Assembly (NCBI RefSeq): GCF_024722015.1
Contig: NZ_JANQBD010000022.1
Coordinates: 106,047 to 170,046 of the forward strand
Length of the DNA: 64,000 nucleotides
Direction: 5' to 3'
From: Paenibacillus radicis (ex Xue et al. 2023)
GTDB lineage: Bacteria > Bacillota > Bacilli > Paenibacillales > NBRC-103111
How positions within the stretch are numbered: position 1 is the first letter of the stretch; each line of letters starts with the position of its first letter. A program made the translations under genes and the position numbers. A model generated the notes under the pieces. The model saw only the letters and a list, made by a program, of their open reading frames with translations. It did not search any database and was not told where the DNA came from. This document shows, piece by piece, positions 16,746 to 24,505 of this stretch.

Positions 16746-18687
16746 TCAACTCATGTTTCGCAATCTGAGGAAAAATTTGAAAAATTATTACCTCTATGTG
16801 TTTGCCTTAATCTTCAGCTCCGCCCTTTATTTCGCATTTGTCACCCTACAATATGACCCCTCCATGGATCCGGCAAAAGGGTCTGTTAAAGGGGCCGCAT
16901 CCATTAAAGCCGCATCCGTCTTACTTGTCGCTATTGTTTCTATATTTCTTTTATATGCAAATAACATCTTTATTAAACGGCGCAGTAAAGAAATCGGCTT
17001 GTTTCAATTAATAGGGATGACCAAAAACAGGATATTCCGAATCCTGACTGCTGAGAACTTCATCCTGTATTTTGGATCCTTGATGTTAGGGATCTTTGTA
17101 GGATTTTCCGGTTCAAAATTAATTATTATGATTCTGTTTAAAACGATAGGTGTCGATGCTATTGCAACGCTGTATTTTTCTTACCAAGCACTCATCCAGA
17201 CGCTAATAGTCTTCTTTATTATTTATCTTTTTATTATGTTGATGAATTACGCATTCATACAAAGACAGAGTATTTTATCCTTATTCAGAGTGACTTCCAT
17301 GACTGAAGGAAAAGTGAAAAAGGTATCCTTCCTGGAAATGATCATCGGGATTATTGGAATTATATTGATCATTCTTGGCTATTATATGTCATCCAAATTA
17401 TTCAGTGGAGACTTCACCACGATAAATCAACTATTCTCTGCTATGGTCATTATTCTAGGATCCGTCATCATCGGAACTTATCTTTTCTACAAAGGTTCTG
17501 TCAGCTTTATATTTAATATCATTCGGAAAAGGAAGCAAGGTTACTTAAACATTAATGAAGTATTGTCGCTTTCCTCTATTATGTTTCGGATGAAGTCGAA
17601 TGCCGTGTTACTAACCATCATTACTACCGTTTCCGGACTTGCCATTGGATTATTATCCTTAAGCTATATCTCCTATTACTCCGCAGAAAAGTCAGCTGAA
17701 ATGTATGTTCCTGCAGATTTCTCAATGACCAAGCTCCAGGATGCAGAGCAATTTAAAGAAGCGTTACAAGCAAATTCCATTTTGTATACCGATAAAATCG
17801 TCGAAGTCATTCAGGCAGCTGTCAATGTAGAGAAGATCATGGATACTAATGTGGGGGCATTGAATTCGAATTTCAACCCAACGGATATGATCCTGCCTGT
17901 GATTAGTGAACAAGCCCTCGATAATATCCATCTTTCAGCAGATCAGACCCTATTTACAAGATCAAGTGGAGTACTGCAGAAATTCATGGCTATGAAAGAC
18001 TCTGGATCTATTGAACTGAAGGGTCAGTATGAGGTCATTCCGCAGCAATATAAGAGGTCAGATATCGATTCCCCTGTGTCAGGTTATTTTACGAGTGGAG
18101 GCTTGCCGGTTGCCATTGTAAACGAAACTATATTCGACCGTTTGAAAAAAGATCTAAATCCATCCATTCAAAAAGCCTCTTTCGTTTATATCGGAATTGA
18201 AATTAAAGATAAAGCTAACGTTAAAAAAGCCAATGAGCTTTTCCGTGAAATGGGTTTTAGCAGTACTAGAGCCCATGACTCACAACTAGAAATGAGCAAC
18301 AATCAGAAACAAAATATGGGCCTCATCATGTTTATCGTTGGTTTCCTGGGATTAACCTTTCTGATTACATCCGGATGTATTCTTTATTTTAAACAAATGG
18401 ATGAAAGTGAAGATGAAAAGTCCAGCTATACCATTCTAAGAAAGCTTGGCTTCACGCAAGGAGATTTGTTGCAAGGCATTCAGGCCAAACAAATCTTTAA
18501 TTTCGGAATCCCTTTAGTAGTAGGATTACTCCATAGCTATTTTGCAGTCCAATCCGGCTGGTTCTTCTTCGGAACAGAGCTATGGACACCGATGATTATG
18601 GTTATGATCCTTTATACCGCGCTGTACTCGATTTTCGGGATACTATCCGTCTATTATTATAAAAAGGTGATTAAAGAGGCACTCTAA
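16735..18687 (+). CDS. bceB: BceB-like ABC transporter permease (FtsX family)
   Basis: 650 residues, the usual BceB size. It shows the ten-helix layout: one helix at about 20-38, helices 2-4 with FtsX-like 'RRSKEIGLFQLIGMTKNRIF', further helices to about 310, and a large extracellular domain (about 320-530). The last three helices follow a 'DEKSSYTILRKLGFTQGDL' loop. In this family the extracellular domain binds the peptide antibiotic-lipid complex and the permease signals to BceS. Lipid II-cycle-binding peptides are the expected substrates. A terminator follows at 18698-18733. Confidence 0.92.
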   Translation: MSINQLMFRNLRKNLKNYYLYVFALIFSSALYFAFVTLQYDPSMDPAKGSVKGAASIKAASVLLVAIVSIFLLYANNIFIKRRSKEIGLFQLIGMTKNRIFRILTAENFILYFGSLMLGIFVGFSGSKLIIMILFKTIGVDAIATLYFSYQALIQTLIVFFIIYLFIMLMNYAFIQRQSILSLFRVTSMTEGKVKKVSFLEMIIGIIGIILIILGYYMSSKLFSGDFTTINQLFSAMVIILGSVIIGTYLFYKGSVSFIFNIIRKRKQGYLNINEVLSLSSIMFRMKSNAVLLTIITTVSGLAIGLLSLSYISYYSAEKSAEMYVPADFSMTKLQDAEQFKEALQANSILYTDKIVEVIQAAVNVEKIMDTNVGALNSNFNPTDMILPVISEQALDNIHLSADQTLFTRSSGVLQKFMAMKDSGSIELKGQYEVIPQQYKRSDIDSPVSGYFTSGGLPVAIVNETIFDRLKKDLNPSIQKASFVYIGIEIKDKANVKKANELFREMGFSSTRAHDSQLEMSNNQKQNMGLIMFIVGFLGLTFLITSGCILYFKQMDESEDEKSSYTILRKLGFTQGDLLQGIQAKQIFNFGIPLVVGLLHSYFAVQSGWFFFGTELWTPMIMVMILYTALYSIFGILSVYYYKKVIKEAL

Positions 18688-18697
18688 TATGAAAACA

Positions 18698-18733
18698 ACA
18701 CAAACTCCAGACCCTAAGGTTCTGGAGTTGTGT
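18698..18733. terminator. Terminator between bceB and queF (likely bidirectional)
   Basis: AACTCCAGA pairs with TCTGGAGTT, with an extension ACAC/GTGT past a bulge. A T-rich run follows on the plus strand and an A-rich run precedes it, so it may serve both convergent genes. Confidence 0.7.
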
Positions 18734-18750
18734 CATTTCATCTTCTTTTT

Positions 18751-19251
18751 TTATCGGTTATCCACTTTTTCAGGGTAAAGATCATGATTCATCAAACGAA
18801 AATGGGCCATCTCTTCATACTTAGTATTAGGCTTGCCATAATTGCACCACGGATCAATAGAAATCCCTCCACGTGGTGTGAATTTCCCCCAAACCTCAAT
18901 ATACCTTGGATCGAGTAATTTAATTAAATCGTTCATGATAATATTGACGCAATCCTCATGGAAATCTCCATGGTTTCTGAAGCTGAAAAGATATAACTTC
19001 AGTGATTTGCTCTCGACAATTTTTTGATCTGGGACATACGAAATGTACATCGTTGCAAAATCAGGCTGATGTGTCAATGGACATAAACTAGTAAACTCCG
19101 GACAATTAAACTTTACAAAATAGTCGCGATTCGAGTGAAGATTATCTACGGCCTCCAATACCTCAGGCGCATAATTGAAAGAATACTGCGTATGCTGATT
19201 GCCCAATAGCGTTAAATCCTTTAAACCCTCTTCATGGCTGCGTCCAGACAT
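18751..19251 (-). CDS. queF: NADPH-dependent 7-cyano-7-deazaguanine (preQ0) reductase QueF
   Basis: 166 residues from the ATG at 19251, preceded by AAGGGGG. Single-domain (type I, Bacillus-type) QueF. The nucleophile Cys57 lies in FTSLCPLTHQPDFA with Asp64 as general acid, and the QueF NADPH motif E-[SL]K-S-x-K-L-Y is seen as ESKSLKLYLFSFRNH. The enzyme reduces preQ0 to preQ1 in queuosine biosynthesis for tRNA. A preQ1-I riboswitch and a terminator sit in its leader, so product feedback can be inferred directly. No other queuosine genes (queC, queD, queE) are adjacent. Confidence 0.96.
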   Translation of the reverse strand: MSGRSHEEGLKDLTLLGNQHTQYSFNYAPEVLEAVDNLHSNRDYFVKFNCPEFTSLCPLTHQPDFATMYISYVPDQKIVESKSLKLYLFSFRNHGDFHEDCVNIIMNDLIKLLDPRYIEVWGKFTPRGGISIDPWCNYGKPNTKYEEMAHFRLMNHDLYPEKVDNR

Positions 19252-19278
19252 AATTAACCCCCTTGTAAAATGCATCAT

Positions 19279-19307
19279 AAAAAAGCCACGTCCAGTATGG
19301 ACATGGC
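19279..19307 (-). terminator. Riboswitch-controlled terminator of queF leader
   Basis: On the minus strand GCCATGTCC pairs with GGACGTGGC (one G-U/mismatch) and TTTTTT follows. It lies between the preQ1 aptamer and the queF ribosome site, as expected for a transcription-off riboswitch. Confidence 0.85.
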
Positions 19308-19324
19308 ATATCGTCATGTATCCA

Positions 19325-19359
19325 TAGTTTTTTATAGAGGGTATCAGCTATGAACCTCT
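19325..19359 (-). promoter_or_regulatory. preQ1-I riboswitch aptamer
   Basis: The minus strand reads AGAGGTTCATAGCTGATACC then CTCTATAAAAAACTA. It has the P1 stem AGAGG/CCTCT, a C-rich loop and the A-rich tail ending in ACTA that forms the pseudoknot, which is the preQ1 class I consensus. It lies directly upstream of queF and its attenuator hairpin. Confidence 0.93.
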
Positions 19360-19389
19360 CCCGTTCGAGTACGGGTTTATTATCTTCCT

Positions 19390-19418
19390 ATGATATAGAA
19401 TACCTGGAGAAAGGTCAA
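19390..19418 (-). promoter_or_regulatory. Predicted sigma-A promoter of queF
   Basis: TTGACC (19418-19413) and TATCAT (19395-19390) are 17 bp apart on the minus strand; transcription would begin just ahead of the preQ1 aptamer. The promoter overlaps the 3' region before the neighbouring AHSA1 gene. Confidence 0.7.
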
Positions 19419-19421
19419 GAT

Positions 19422-19862
19422 CTAGGAAACCATTTCCACCAGCAGATTGCCCAGCCGGTCGAAGTTCTGCTCATTGCCTTCAACGCAATACGGCTTGACC
19501 TTTTCGAACTCCGCTGTATCTTTGAAAAGCTGGCGAAAGGTAACCCTCGTACGGCCGTTCAGGTCCTCGAATGTCGCTGTAACCCGAAATTCGTGGCCGG
19601 ACAAATGATCCAGCACGATCCTCTCCAGCGGCACGATCTCCACAAAGACGCTGAGATTGGGGTAATCCAAACCATTCGGTCCGTGCATGGTTAAGCGCCA
19701 CGTGCCGCCGGGCCTTATATCGATCTCATGAAAAGTATTCGTGAAGCCCTTCGGACCCCACCATCGGGCTAGCAATTCGGGGGTTGTCCAAGCTCGAAAC
19801 ACAAGCTCCCGCGGAACATCGAACTCACGTGAGGAAATAATTTCATTCTCACCTGTTGTCAT
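19422..19862 (-). CDS. AHSA1/SRPBCC-domain protein (second of a pair)
   Basis: 146 residues. A single START-like AHSA1 domain: 'SREFDVPRELVFRAWTTPEL' opening, 'WWGPKGFTNTFHEIDIRPGG' with the WWGP motif, and a C-terminal amphipathic helix. Such proteins form a hydrophobic cup; ligands of bacterial members are mostly unknown. The start overlaps the stop of the preceding SRPBCC gene by 4 nt, so the two are coupled. The queF promoter begins within 4 bp of its stop codon. Confidence 0.88.
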   Translation of the reverse strand: MTTGENEIISSREFDVPRELVFRAWTTPELLARWWGPKGFTNTFHEIDIRPGGTWRLTMHGPNGLDYPNLSVFVEIVPLERIVLDHLSGHEFRVTATFEDLNGRTRVTFRQLFKDTAEFEKVKPYCVEGNEQNFDRLGNLLVEMVS

Positions 19863-20308
19863 TCTCCAATCTCCCCTTCTAATACCTTGCCTAGTGCGTC
19901 CAACATGACATTTGTACCGTGTTCCCGTATTTCCGGCGTATCGTGTCCGTCAAAGAACGCACCTTGCTCCGTGAAAATCAGCTTCGTTCCTCCATCCAGC
20001 TTGATAAGCTCTACCGTTGTGTTCGAGACGGAGATGCGTGTGCCACCCGCATCCAGGGTGTACGTATAGACAATGCGCTGCTCTGGAACAAGCTCCTGGT
20101 AGCTGGCGTCGAAGGTAAAGATCGGCCCTTCCGGCGGCCCACCGCTGCTGTATTCTCGTCCACCGACCCGAAAGTCGAAGATCTCCGGCTTCGAAAACCA
20201 CTTGGCTTTGGCAATCGGGTCTGCCCAGGCGTGATAAACCCGCTCCGGCGAAGCGGCATAAGTCCGCTCTACGACGAAGGTTGCATGTTTGACGAATCGT
20301 TCGTTCAT
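19859..20308 (-). CDS. AHSA1/SRPBCC-domain protein (first of a pair)
   Basis: 149 residues, another single AHSA1 domain ('HATFVVERTYAASPERVYHA', 'KWFSKPEIFDFRVGGREYSS', and a C-terminal 'LDALGKVLEGEIGE' helix). It overlaps the MerR gene by 4 nt and the second SRPBCC gene by 4 nt, making a tight three-gene operon. Such pairs more often travel with ArsR-type regulators; a MerR partner is less usual. Role unknown beyond probable small-molecule binding. Confidence 0.88.
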   Translation of the reverse strand: MNERFVKHATFVVERTYAASPERVYHAWADPIAKAKWFSKPEIFDFRVGGREYSSGGPPEGPIFTFDASYQELVPEQRIVYTYTLDAGGTRISVSNTTVELIKLDGGTKLIFTEQGAFFDGHDTPEIREHGTNVMLDALGKVLEGEIGE

Positions 20309-20811
20309 TGTTTTTCCTCCTTAGGTTTCGGTATTCCGCTCTCTTCTGTAAGAAAGTCTCCCAATGCATCCAAATGGCGTTCCCAACTCGCTTGCCGCTC
20401 AATGACCGGCTTCTCAAAACGCATTTTCATCGCTTGCAGGAGGCTTGTGAAATCTTCAAGCGTTAATTCCGCCTTTCCCTGCATAAGCTTGGATACATGT
20501 CCGAGCTGCTCCAATAGTTTCTGCTGCAGTCTGATCTGCTCTTTGATTCGGCCTATCTGCAAGTTTACGATCTCAAGCGGACTGATTTGCCCGCCAGTTA
20601 AGGCCGACTTAATCTCCTCGAGAGATAAGCCCAGCTCTTTAAGCGATAAAATCTGATGCAAGCGTGACAAGTCCGATTCACTGTACAGCCTATGGCCGGA
20701 TTCCGTCTGCCCGGATGGCGAGAACAAACCGATCTGATCATAGAAACGCAAGGTTCGTACGGTAAGCCCTGTCAGCTTGGCGAGATCCCCGACCTTCCAA
20801 TGTCTTTTCAT
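20305..20811 (-). CDS. MerR-family transcriptional regulator
   Basis: 168 residues. The N-terminal winged helix reads 'WKVGDLAKLTGLTVRTLRFY DQIGL', followed by the second helix pair 'YSESDLSRLHQILSLKELGL SLEEIK', then a coiled-coil dimer helix (about 75-120) and a short C-terminal effector region with no cysteine cluster, so it is not a metal sensor of the MerR/CueR type. It is the first gene of the SRPBCC operon. The promoter ahead of it has the long 19-bp spacer that MerR proteins remodel, so autoregulation is likely. Confidence 0.92.
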   Translation of the reverse strand: MKRHWKVGDLAKLTGLTVRTLRFYDQIGLFSPSGQTESGHRLYSESDLSRLHQILSLKELGLSLEEIKSALTGGQISPLEIVNLQIGRIKEQIRLQQKLLEQLGHVSKLMQGKAELTLEDFTSLLQAMKMRFEKPVIERQASWERHLDALGDFLTEESGIPKPKEEKQ

Positions 20812-20855
20812 TAACCATCTCCACTCTTTGGCACTAGCTATATACCGGTAGCTCT

Positions 20856-20886
20856 ATTATAAAACGTTACGTTACGTAAGGTGCAA
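20856..20886 (-). promoter_or_regulatory. MerR-type promoter with 19-bp spacer and dyad
   Basis: On the minus strand TTGCAC (20886-20881) and TATAAT (20861-20856) are separated by exactly 19 bp. The spacer holds TTACGTAACGTAA, a near-perfect palindrome. A long spacer with a central dyad is the hallmark of MerR-activated promoters. Confidence 0.8.
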
Positions 20887-20893
20887 GTGAAAT

Positions 20894-21085
20894 CGTGAGC
20901 TGAAGCCTAAGTATATTCCAAAAGGGCAGCTGGACGACGACTTTCTTTATATTTGAACTGCAAAGGATTTGGGTATATCAGGCTATAATAGTGACAGCGG
21001 TTGGGGGCTGCTTCAAGTAGATTCAGCGATTAACTTTATCCGGCTAGGAATACACTTCCGCGATACGGCAGAGGACGGCTGGTAA
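20894..21085 (+). pseudogene. Decayed coding fragment, unidentified
   Basis: One frame on the plus strand reads RELKPKYIPKGQLDDDFLYI, an in-frame TGA, then TAKDLGISGYNSDSGWGLLQ and VDSAINFIRLGIHFRDTAED-GW before TAA. The composition is protein-like and continuous across the single stop. There is no start codon or ribosome site. I cannot name the family. The rest of the gap to 21227 holds the nested inverted repeat listed separately. Confidence 0.35.
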
Positions 21086-21159
21086 TCAATTGAAACTAAC
21101 ACATTATTTTTCGTCCCTTCTTAAATTTTTCCCAGAAGAGCAGCATCGACTGTTTTGGA

Positions 21160-21218
21160 GCGGAGAAACGCCGCGTAAATATAAAAATTTTTATCGTCAC
21201 TTGTGTACGATTCTCCGC
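21160..21218. repeat. Nested inverted repeat downstream of the WYL regulator
   Basis: GCGGAGAA (21160-21167) and TTCTCCGC (21211-21218) are perfect complements, and between them ATAAAAATTTTTAT (21181-21194) is a perfect palindrome. It begins 10 bp after the stop of the WYL gene and may act as its terminator, although no T run follows the outer stem. Confidence 0.4.
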
Positions 21219-21227
21219 GCTGTCTGT

Positions 21228-22160
21228 CTATCGTCCATATAAAGACAAAATACTGGCCGCTTTTTCAATTAAATGTTCTCTAATATGCGAAGGGCTCAAA
21301 CATTCACAGTGATTGGTAAACCTTAATAAGGAGTCATAACCTTGCTCGTTATTTTCCAATGGAATTGTTGCAATATACCAGCCACCTGTATAAGAAACAA
21401 TACAATCTTCACCATAAAAATCTATAATCGTCTTTTTAATATTCTCATTAAATCTGATTTGAACGTTTATCCATGAAACTTCTTTGGAGAATGATGCATC
21501 CATCTCATCGATTTCAAAATTGCTCGGGACAAATGTTGTGTCTGATAGAGAAATATTAGATATCCGGTAAACTCTAAATGTTCGAAACTCCTGCTTTATC
21601 CGACAAAAGCCTTGCAAGTACCAATGATTTCCCTTATGAATAAGTCGGTACGGCTCGACTTCCCGGTTGGACGACCTTCCCTGTGCGTTGCAATATTCAA
21701 AACGTAATATTTTCTGCTGATCCAAAGCTTTTTGCACACATTCTAGAAATTGCTCCAACCGAGCGTCTACATACCATGGCGTCAGGTCAATGACGATTTG
21801 TTTCGTTTGCCTTTCAACCAACGACAATTGATTACTAGGTACCATTCCTTTAACTTTGATAATGGCATTTTTGGATTGCTCGTCTTTTAATACAGATTGA
21901 ACGACTAACAAGCCAATAAGCATCGTGCGAATGTCCTTGTTTGTGAAAAGCTTTTTATCTACTTTATATTCTTCCAGAATACCAATGCCGCCCCGACGTC
22001 CAGGGTAGGTTATGATCGGAATACCCGCCTGATTGATAGCTTCAACGTCCCGGTAAATCGTACGAGTAGTAACTTCCAAAATTGTAGCCAACTCTTTAGC
22101 ATCCATTTTTCTGCGTTGCATGAGAAGCATAATAATGGAGATTAATCGGTCGATCTTCAT
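21228..22160 (-). CDS. YafY-type HTH-WYL transcriptional regulator
   Basis: 310 residues. An N-terminal DeoR-like helix-turn-helix ('ISIIMLLMQRRKMDAKELAT ILEVTTRTIYRDVEAINQAG') is followed by a WYL domain (about 140-220; 'FEYCNAQGRSSNREVEPYRL IHKGNHWYLQGFCR') and a WCX C-terminal extension. WYL domains sense small ligands or nucleic acids. The gene is divergent from the VOC protein across a 94-bp gap containing TGACA-N6-TGTCA (22188-22203), which is a good candidate for its own binding site. Confidence 0.92.
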   Translation of the reverse strand: MKIDRLISIIMLLMQRRKMDAKELATILEVTTRTIYRDVEAINQAGIPIITYPGRRGGIGILEEYKVDKKLFTNKDIRTMLIGLLVVQSVLKDEQSKNAIIKVKGMVPSNQLSLVERQTKQIVIDLTPWYVDARLEQFLECVQKALDQQKILRFEYCNAQGRSSNREVEPYRLIHKGNHWYLQGFCRIKQEFRTFRVYRISNISLSDTTFVPSNFEIDEMDASFSKEVSWINVQIRFNENIKKTIIDFYGEDCIVSYTGGWYIATIPLENNEQGYDSLLRFTNHCECLSPSHIREHLIEKAASILSLYGR

Positions 22161-22187
22161 CCTATCACTCCCTCTGTCCTTAAACTA

Positions 22188-22203
22188 TGACATAATGTTG
22201 TCA
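22188..22203. promoter_or_regulatory. Candidate operator of the WYL regulator
   Basis: TGACA-TAATGT-TGTCA is a perfect inverted repeat with a 6-bp spacer, located between the divergent WYL regulator and VOC genes. Its position lets one bound dimer control both genes. Confidence 0.55.
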
Positions 22204-22254
22204 AGTTTTCCATGATATAATCAAATCGAATTCAATCATTGGAGGTTGGGCCGA

Positions 22255-22755
22255 ATGAACGAGGACCAAATGCTGCAAACTGAGAACCGTACTATTACAC
22301 CTTGGATCACTACAAAAAGCACAGAAAAATTGATTGCCTTTTTGTCTTCCGCATTTTATGCACAGGAACTTGGCCGGGTATACAATGCTGACGGAAGCAT
22401 AGGGCATGCAGAGGTACGCATCGGCGATTCAAAAATTCTAATGTTCGATTCTCCTGCCGAATGGCCGCCGTTTCCTTGCTTTATTCGTCTGTACGTGGGT
22501 GACAGCGATGAAATTTATGCTCAGGCCATAAAGGCCGGCGCTACATCCATGACGAAAGTGATAACCCAGGCATGGGGGGAACGAGGTGGAAGAGTGGTTG
22601 ATCCATTTGGTAATATATGGTGGATAACATCTAAAATAGAGGACGTTAGTCCTGAAGAAATGATGGAGCGGTCAAAACAGCAAGAGTATATCGATGCTAT
22701 GGAATATGCGCAGAAGAGCTTTAATCCATTATTGACGGATGTGAGAAATAGCTGA
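22255..22755 (+). CDS. VOC/glyoxalase-superfamily protein (PhnB-like)
   Basis: 166 residues from the ATG at 22255, with GGAGG nine bases ahead; a TTG three codons upstream overlaps that site and is rejected. PhnB-like VOC fold: 'TPWITTKSTEKLIAFLSSAF', 'GHAEVRIGDSKILMFD' and 'GGRVVDPFGNIWWITSK', with the 'ERGGRVVDPFGN.W' signature complete. The C-terminal tail has a charged helix. Substrate unknown; neighbours suggest induction through the WYL regulator. A stem (AAAGGAGCTG/CAGCTCCTTT, 22862-22888) lies downstream between this gene and the convergent oxidoreductase. Confidence 0.9.
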   Translation: MNEDQMLQTENRTITPWITTKSTEKLIAFLSSAFYAQELGRVYNADGSIGHAEVRIGDSKILMFDSPAEWPPFPCFIRLYVGDSDEIYAQAIKAGATSMTKVITQAWGERGGRVVDPFGNIWWITSKIEDVSPEEMMERSKQQEYIDAMEYAQKSFNPLLTDVRNS

Positions 22756-22810
22756 AGTCATTTAGCACGACATCATCAAGAGTTAAGAGGATTTTCGCAG
22801 ACATTTTTCG

Positions 22811-22826
22811 CCGTCACTTATGATAC
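22811..22826. repeat. Direct repeat, left copy, flanking the FAD oxidoreductase
   Basis: CCGTCACTTATGATAC, identical to 24403-24418 and in the same orientation. The two copies enclose the whole oxidoreductase gene. Confidence 0.6.
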
Positions 22827-22861
22827 GGTTCAGCTTAACGGCGGCATCCGCGAAAAATGCT

Positions 22862-22888
22862 AAAGGAGCTGCCGCCGTCAGCTCCTTT
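22862..22888. terminator. Hairpin between convergent VOC and FAD-oxidoreductase genes
   Basis: AAAGGAGCTG and CAGCTCCTTT are perfect complements across CCGCCGT. Moderate T runs on either side; likely shared terminator. Confidence 0.55.
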
Positions 22889-22915
22889 GCTTCAATTAGT
22901 TCTGGTGCGAGTATA

Positions 22916-24319
22916 TCATTTTCTGACCCGTTTACCCACTGGAATACTTTGAGCAAAACGAAACACATTATGAGGATCGTACTTTCGTTTCACCTGCTTC
23001 AATCTGCCAAAGTTCACGCCATAATACGCCTTGGGCCAGTTCTTAATCTGCAAATCGGGAAAGTTCACATAATCCCCCTTAACAAAGGGACGTAACGCTC
23101 TGCGGAACCTTTTCACCCACTGAATATTCCGCTGCTGCTCCCCGTTGTTCCTCCAGCGTGCTGACAGTTCGTAGATGGTCTCAGCTTTCCGATGAGGATA
23201 GGCCGTTGCCGTAGGCGATACTCGACTCACCGCGCTTCCTGCACCACCTAAGCTTTGACTCCACACGGTAGAATGCCTGTTGGGTGCTTTGGATAAAAAG
23301 TAACGTATAATTCTTACTCCTTCACGAGGCAAAGGTTGAAACCCGTAAGCCCCGCTTATTTTAAATTTCGGCTCCAAATTCAGATCCGATTCGGCAAAAA
23401 ATTTGGTTGCTTCAATAAAAGGCACTGTCTTCACCCGCACCTTCACCGGAGTGCCTGCTCGCAAGAGCGGTCTAATCAATCGACGCAGCTCCTCTGCACC
23501 GCCAAGTAATTGCCCGGTAGATTCAATAGTTCCCACCTTCTTGGCAGCTACCTCAATGGTTGAGGTTAAGCGGTTCGTGACAGACGGGGCCCAGCGCTGC
23601 CAAACCGGTAACACCTTCTCCAAATCACCCCATTTCCAAGTGACGCTGTATATAGAAACCGTTGAAATGGGTCTAACCCGAAAAGTACAGGCTGTAGCAA
23701 TGCCAAAGTTGCCTCCCCCGCCGCCTCGTGATGCCCACAATAGATCGGAATGTTTCCTCTTGTTTGCCACAATCGTCTTTGCTCCATACCGCCCCGAAGC
23801 TACGACCATCTTCACTTGTTTCAAGCTATCGCACGTAAGTCCATATTTGCGGGACAGAAGTCCAATGCCGCCTCCCAGGGTAAGCCCGGCCACGCCTACG
23901 TCGGGCGCTGTCCCAGCCGGAAGTGCCACTCGCTTATTCCACAGCTTTTTGTACACACGGGCAAGTGGATTTCCCGTCTGTATAATGGCCACCCTATTTT
24001 TTCGATCAACCTTAACCTTATTCATCTCGCTTACATCGATAATAATACCGCCATTTACAGCCGAAAAACCTTCATAGCTGTGCCGCCCGCTGCGCACTCG
24101 CAGCCGTACACCCCGCTCACGAGCCCATTTGACTGCGTTGATCACATCCTGAGTTCGTCTGCAAAAAACAATGACCTTTGGAAATTTGGAAAAGCGCCTA
24201 TTGAACTCCATTCTGGCCGCATTATATGACGGATTGCCCGGAAATACGATTCTCCCGGTTAATCGTGTACCTGTCTTTTTTCGGTTTTGTGTCATCCACT
24301 TTACACCATCCCTGTTCAT
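22916..24319 (-). CDS. FAD-linked oxidoreductase, berberine-bridge (YgaK-like) type
   Basis: 467 residues if started at the ATG at 24319, which has GAAAGG eight bases ahead; the frame is open to a GTG at 24409, so a longer form is possible. The FAD-binding PCMH domain carries the covalent-FAD His in 'RLRVRSGRHSYEGFSAVNGG' and a second candidate attachment Cys in 'GLTCDSLKQV'. The C-terminal BBE segment reads 'YYGVNFGRLKQVKRKYDPHN' 'VFRF'. Substrates of such enzymes range from sugars to alkaloids. The protein is unusually rich in Arg and Lys for a cytosolic oxidoreductase. A 16-bp direct repeat brackets the gene (22811-22826 and 24403-24418). Confidence 0.85.
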   Translation of the reverse strand: MNRDGVKWMTQNRKKTGTRLTGRIVFPGNPSYNAARMEFNRRFSKFPKVIVFCRRTQDVINAVKWARERGVRLRVRSGRHSYEGFSAVNGGIIIDVSEMNKVKVDRKNRVAIIQTGNPLARVYKKLWNKRVALPAGTAPDVGVAGLTLGGGIGLLSRKYGLTCDSLKQVKMVVASGRYGAKTIVANKRKHSDLLWASRGGGGGNFGIATACTFRVRPISTVSIYSVTWKWGDLEKVLPVWQRWAPSVTNRLTSTIEVAAKKVGTIESTGQLLGGAEELRRLIRPLLRAGTPVKVRVKTVPFIEATKFFAESDLNLEPKFKISGAYGFQPLPREGVRIIRYFLSKAPNRHSTVWSQSLGGAGSAVSRVSPTATAYPHRKAETIYELSARWRNNGEQQRNIQWVKRFRRALRPFVKGDYVNFPDLQIKNWPKAYYGVNFGRLKQVKRKYDPHNVFRFAQSIPVGKRVRK

Positions 24320-24402
24320 GGCATAAGCCTTTCTCATCAACTTATGTAGGGACACTTGACCTAGTAACGGCAAATGCCTTGTTTGTATCGTAAAATAGTT
24401 CA

Positions 24403-24418
24403 CCGTCACTTATGATAC
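24403..24418. repeat. Direct repeat, right copy, flanking the FAD oxidoreductase
   Basis: CCGTCACTTATGATAC, identical to 22811-22826. It lies just upstream of the chosen oxidoreductase start and inside the longest possible frame. Confidence 0.6.
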
Positions 24419-24505
24419 TTAAAAATACTAATAGCACCGTTCAGGAGCCATAGTTGTACCCCCTAGATACTTTTGCTTTTCCATCCTTGTCGGAAAAAGA
24501 ATACT

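Noticed and set aside
23403..24077. 224-codon plus-strand frame inside the FAD oxidoreductase
   Set aside because: It is antisense to a protein with intact FAD motifs, has low-complexity Pro/Ser composition and no ribosome site.
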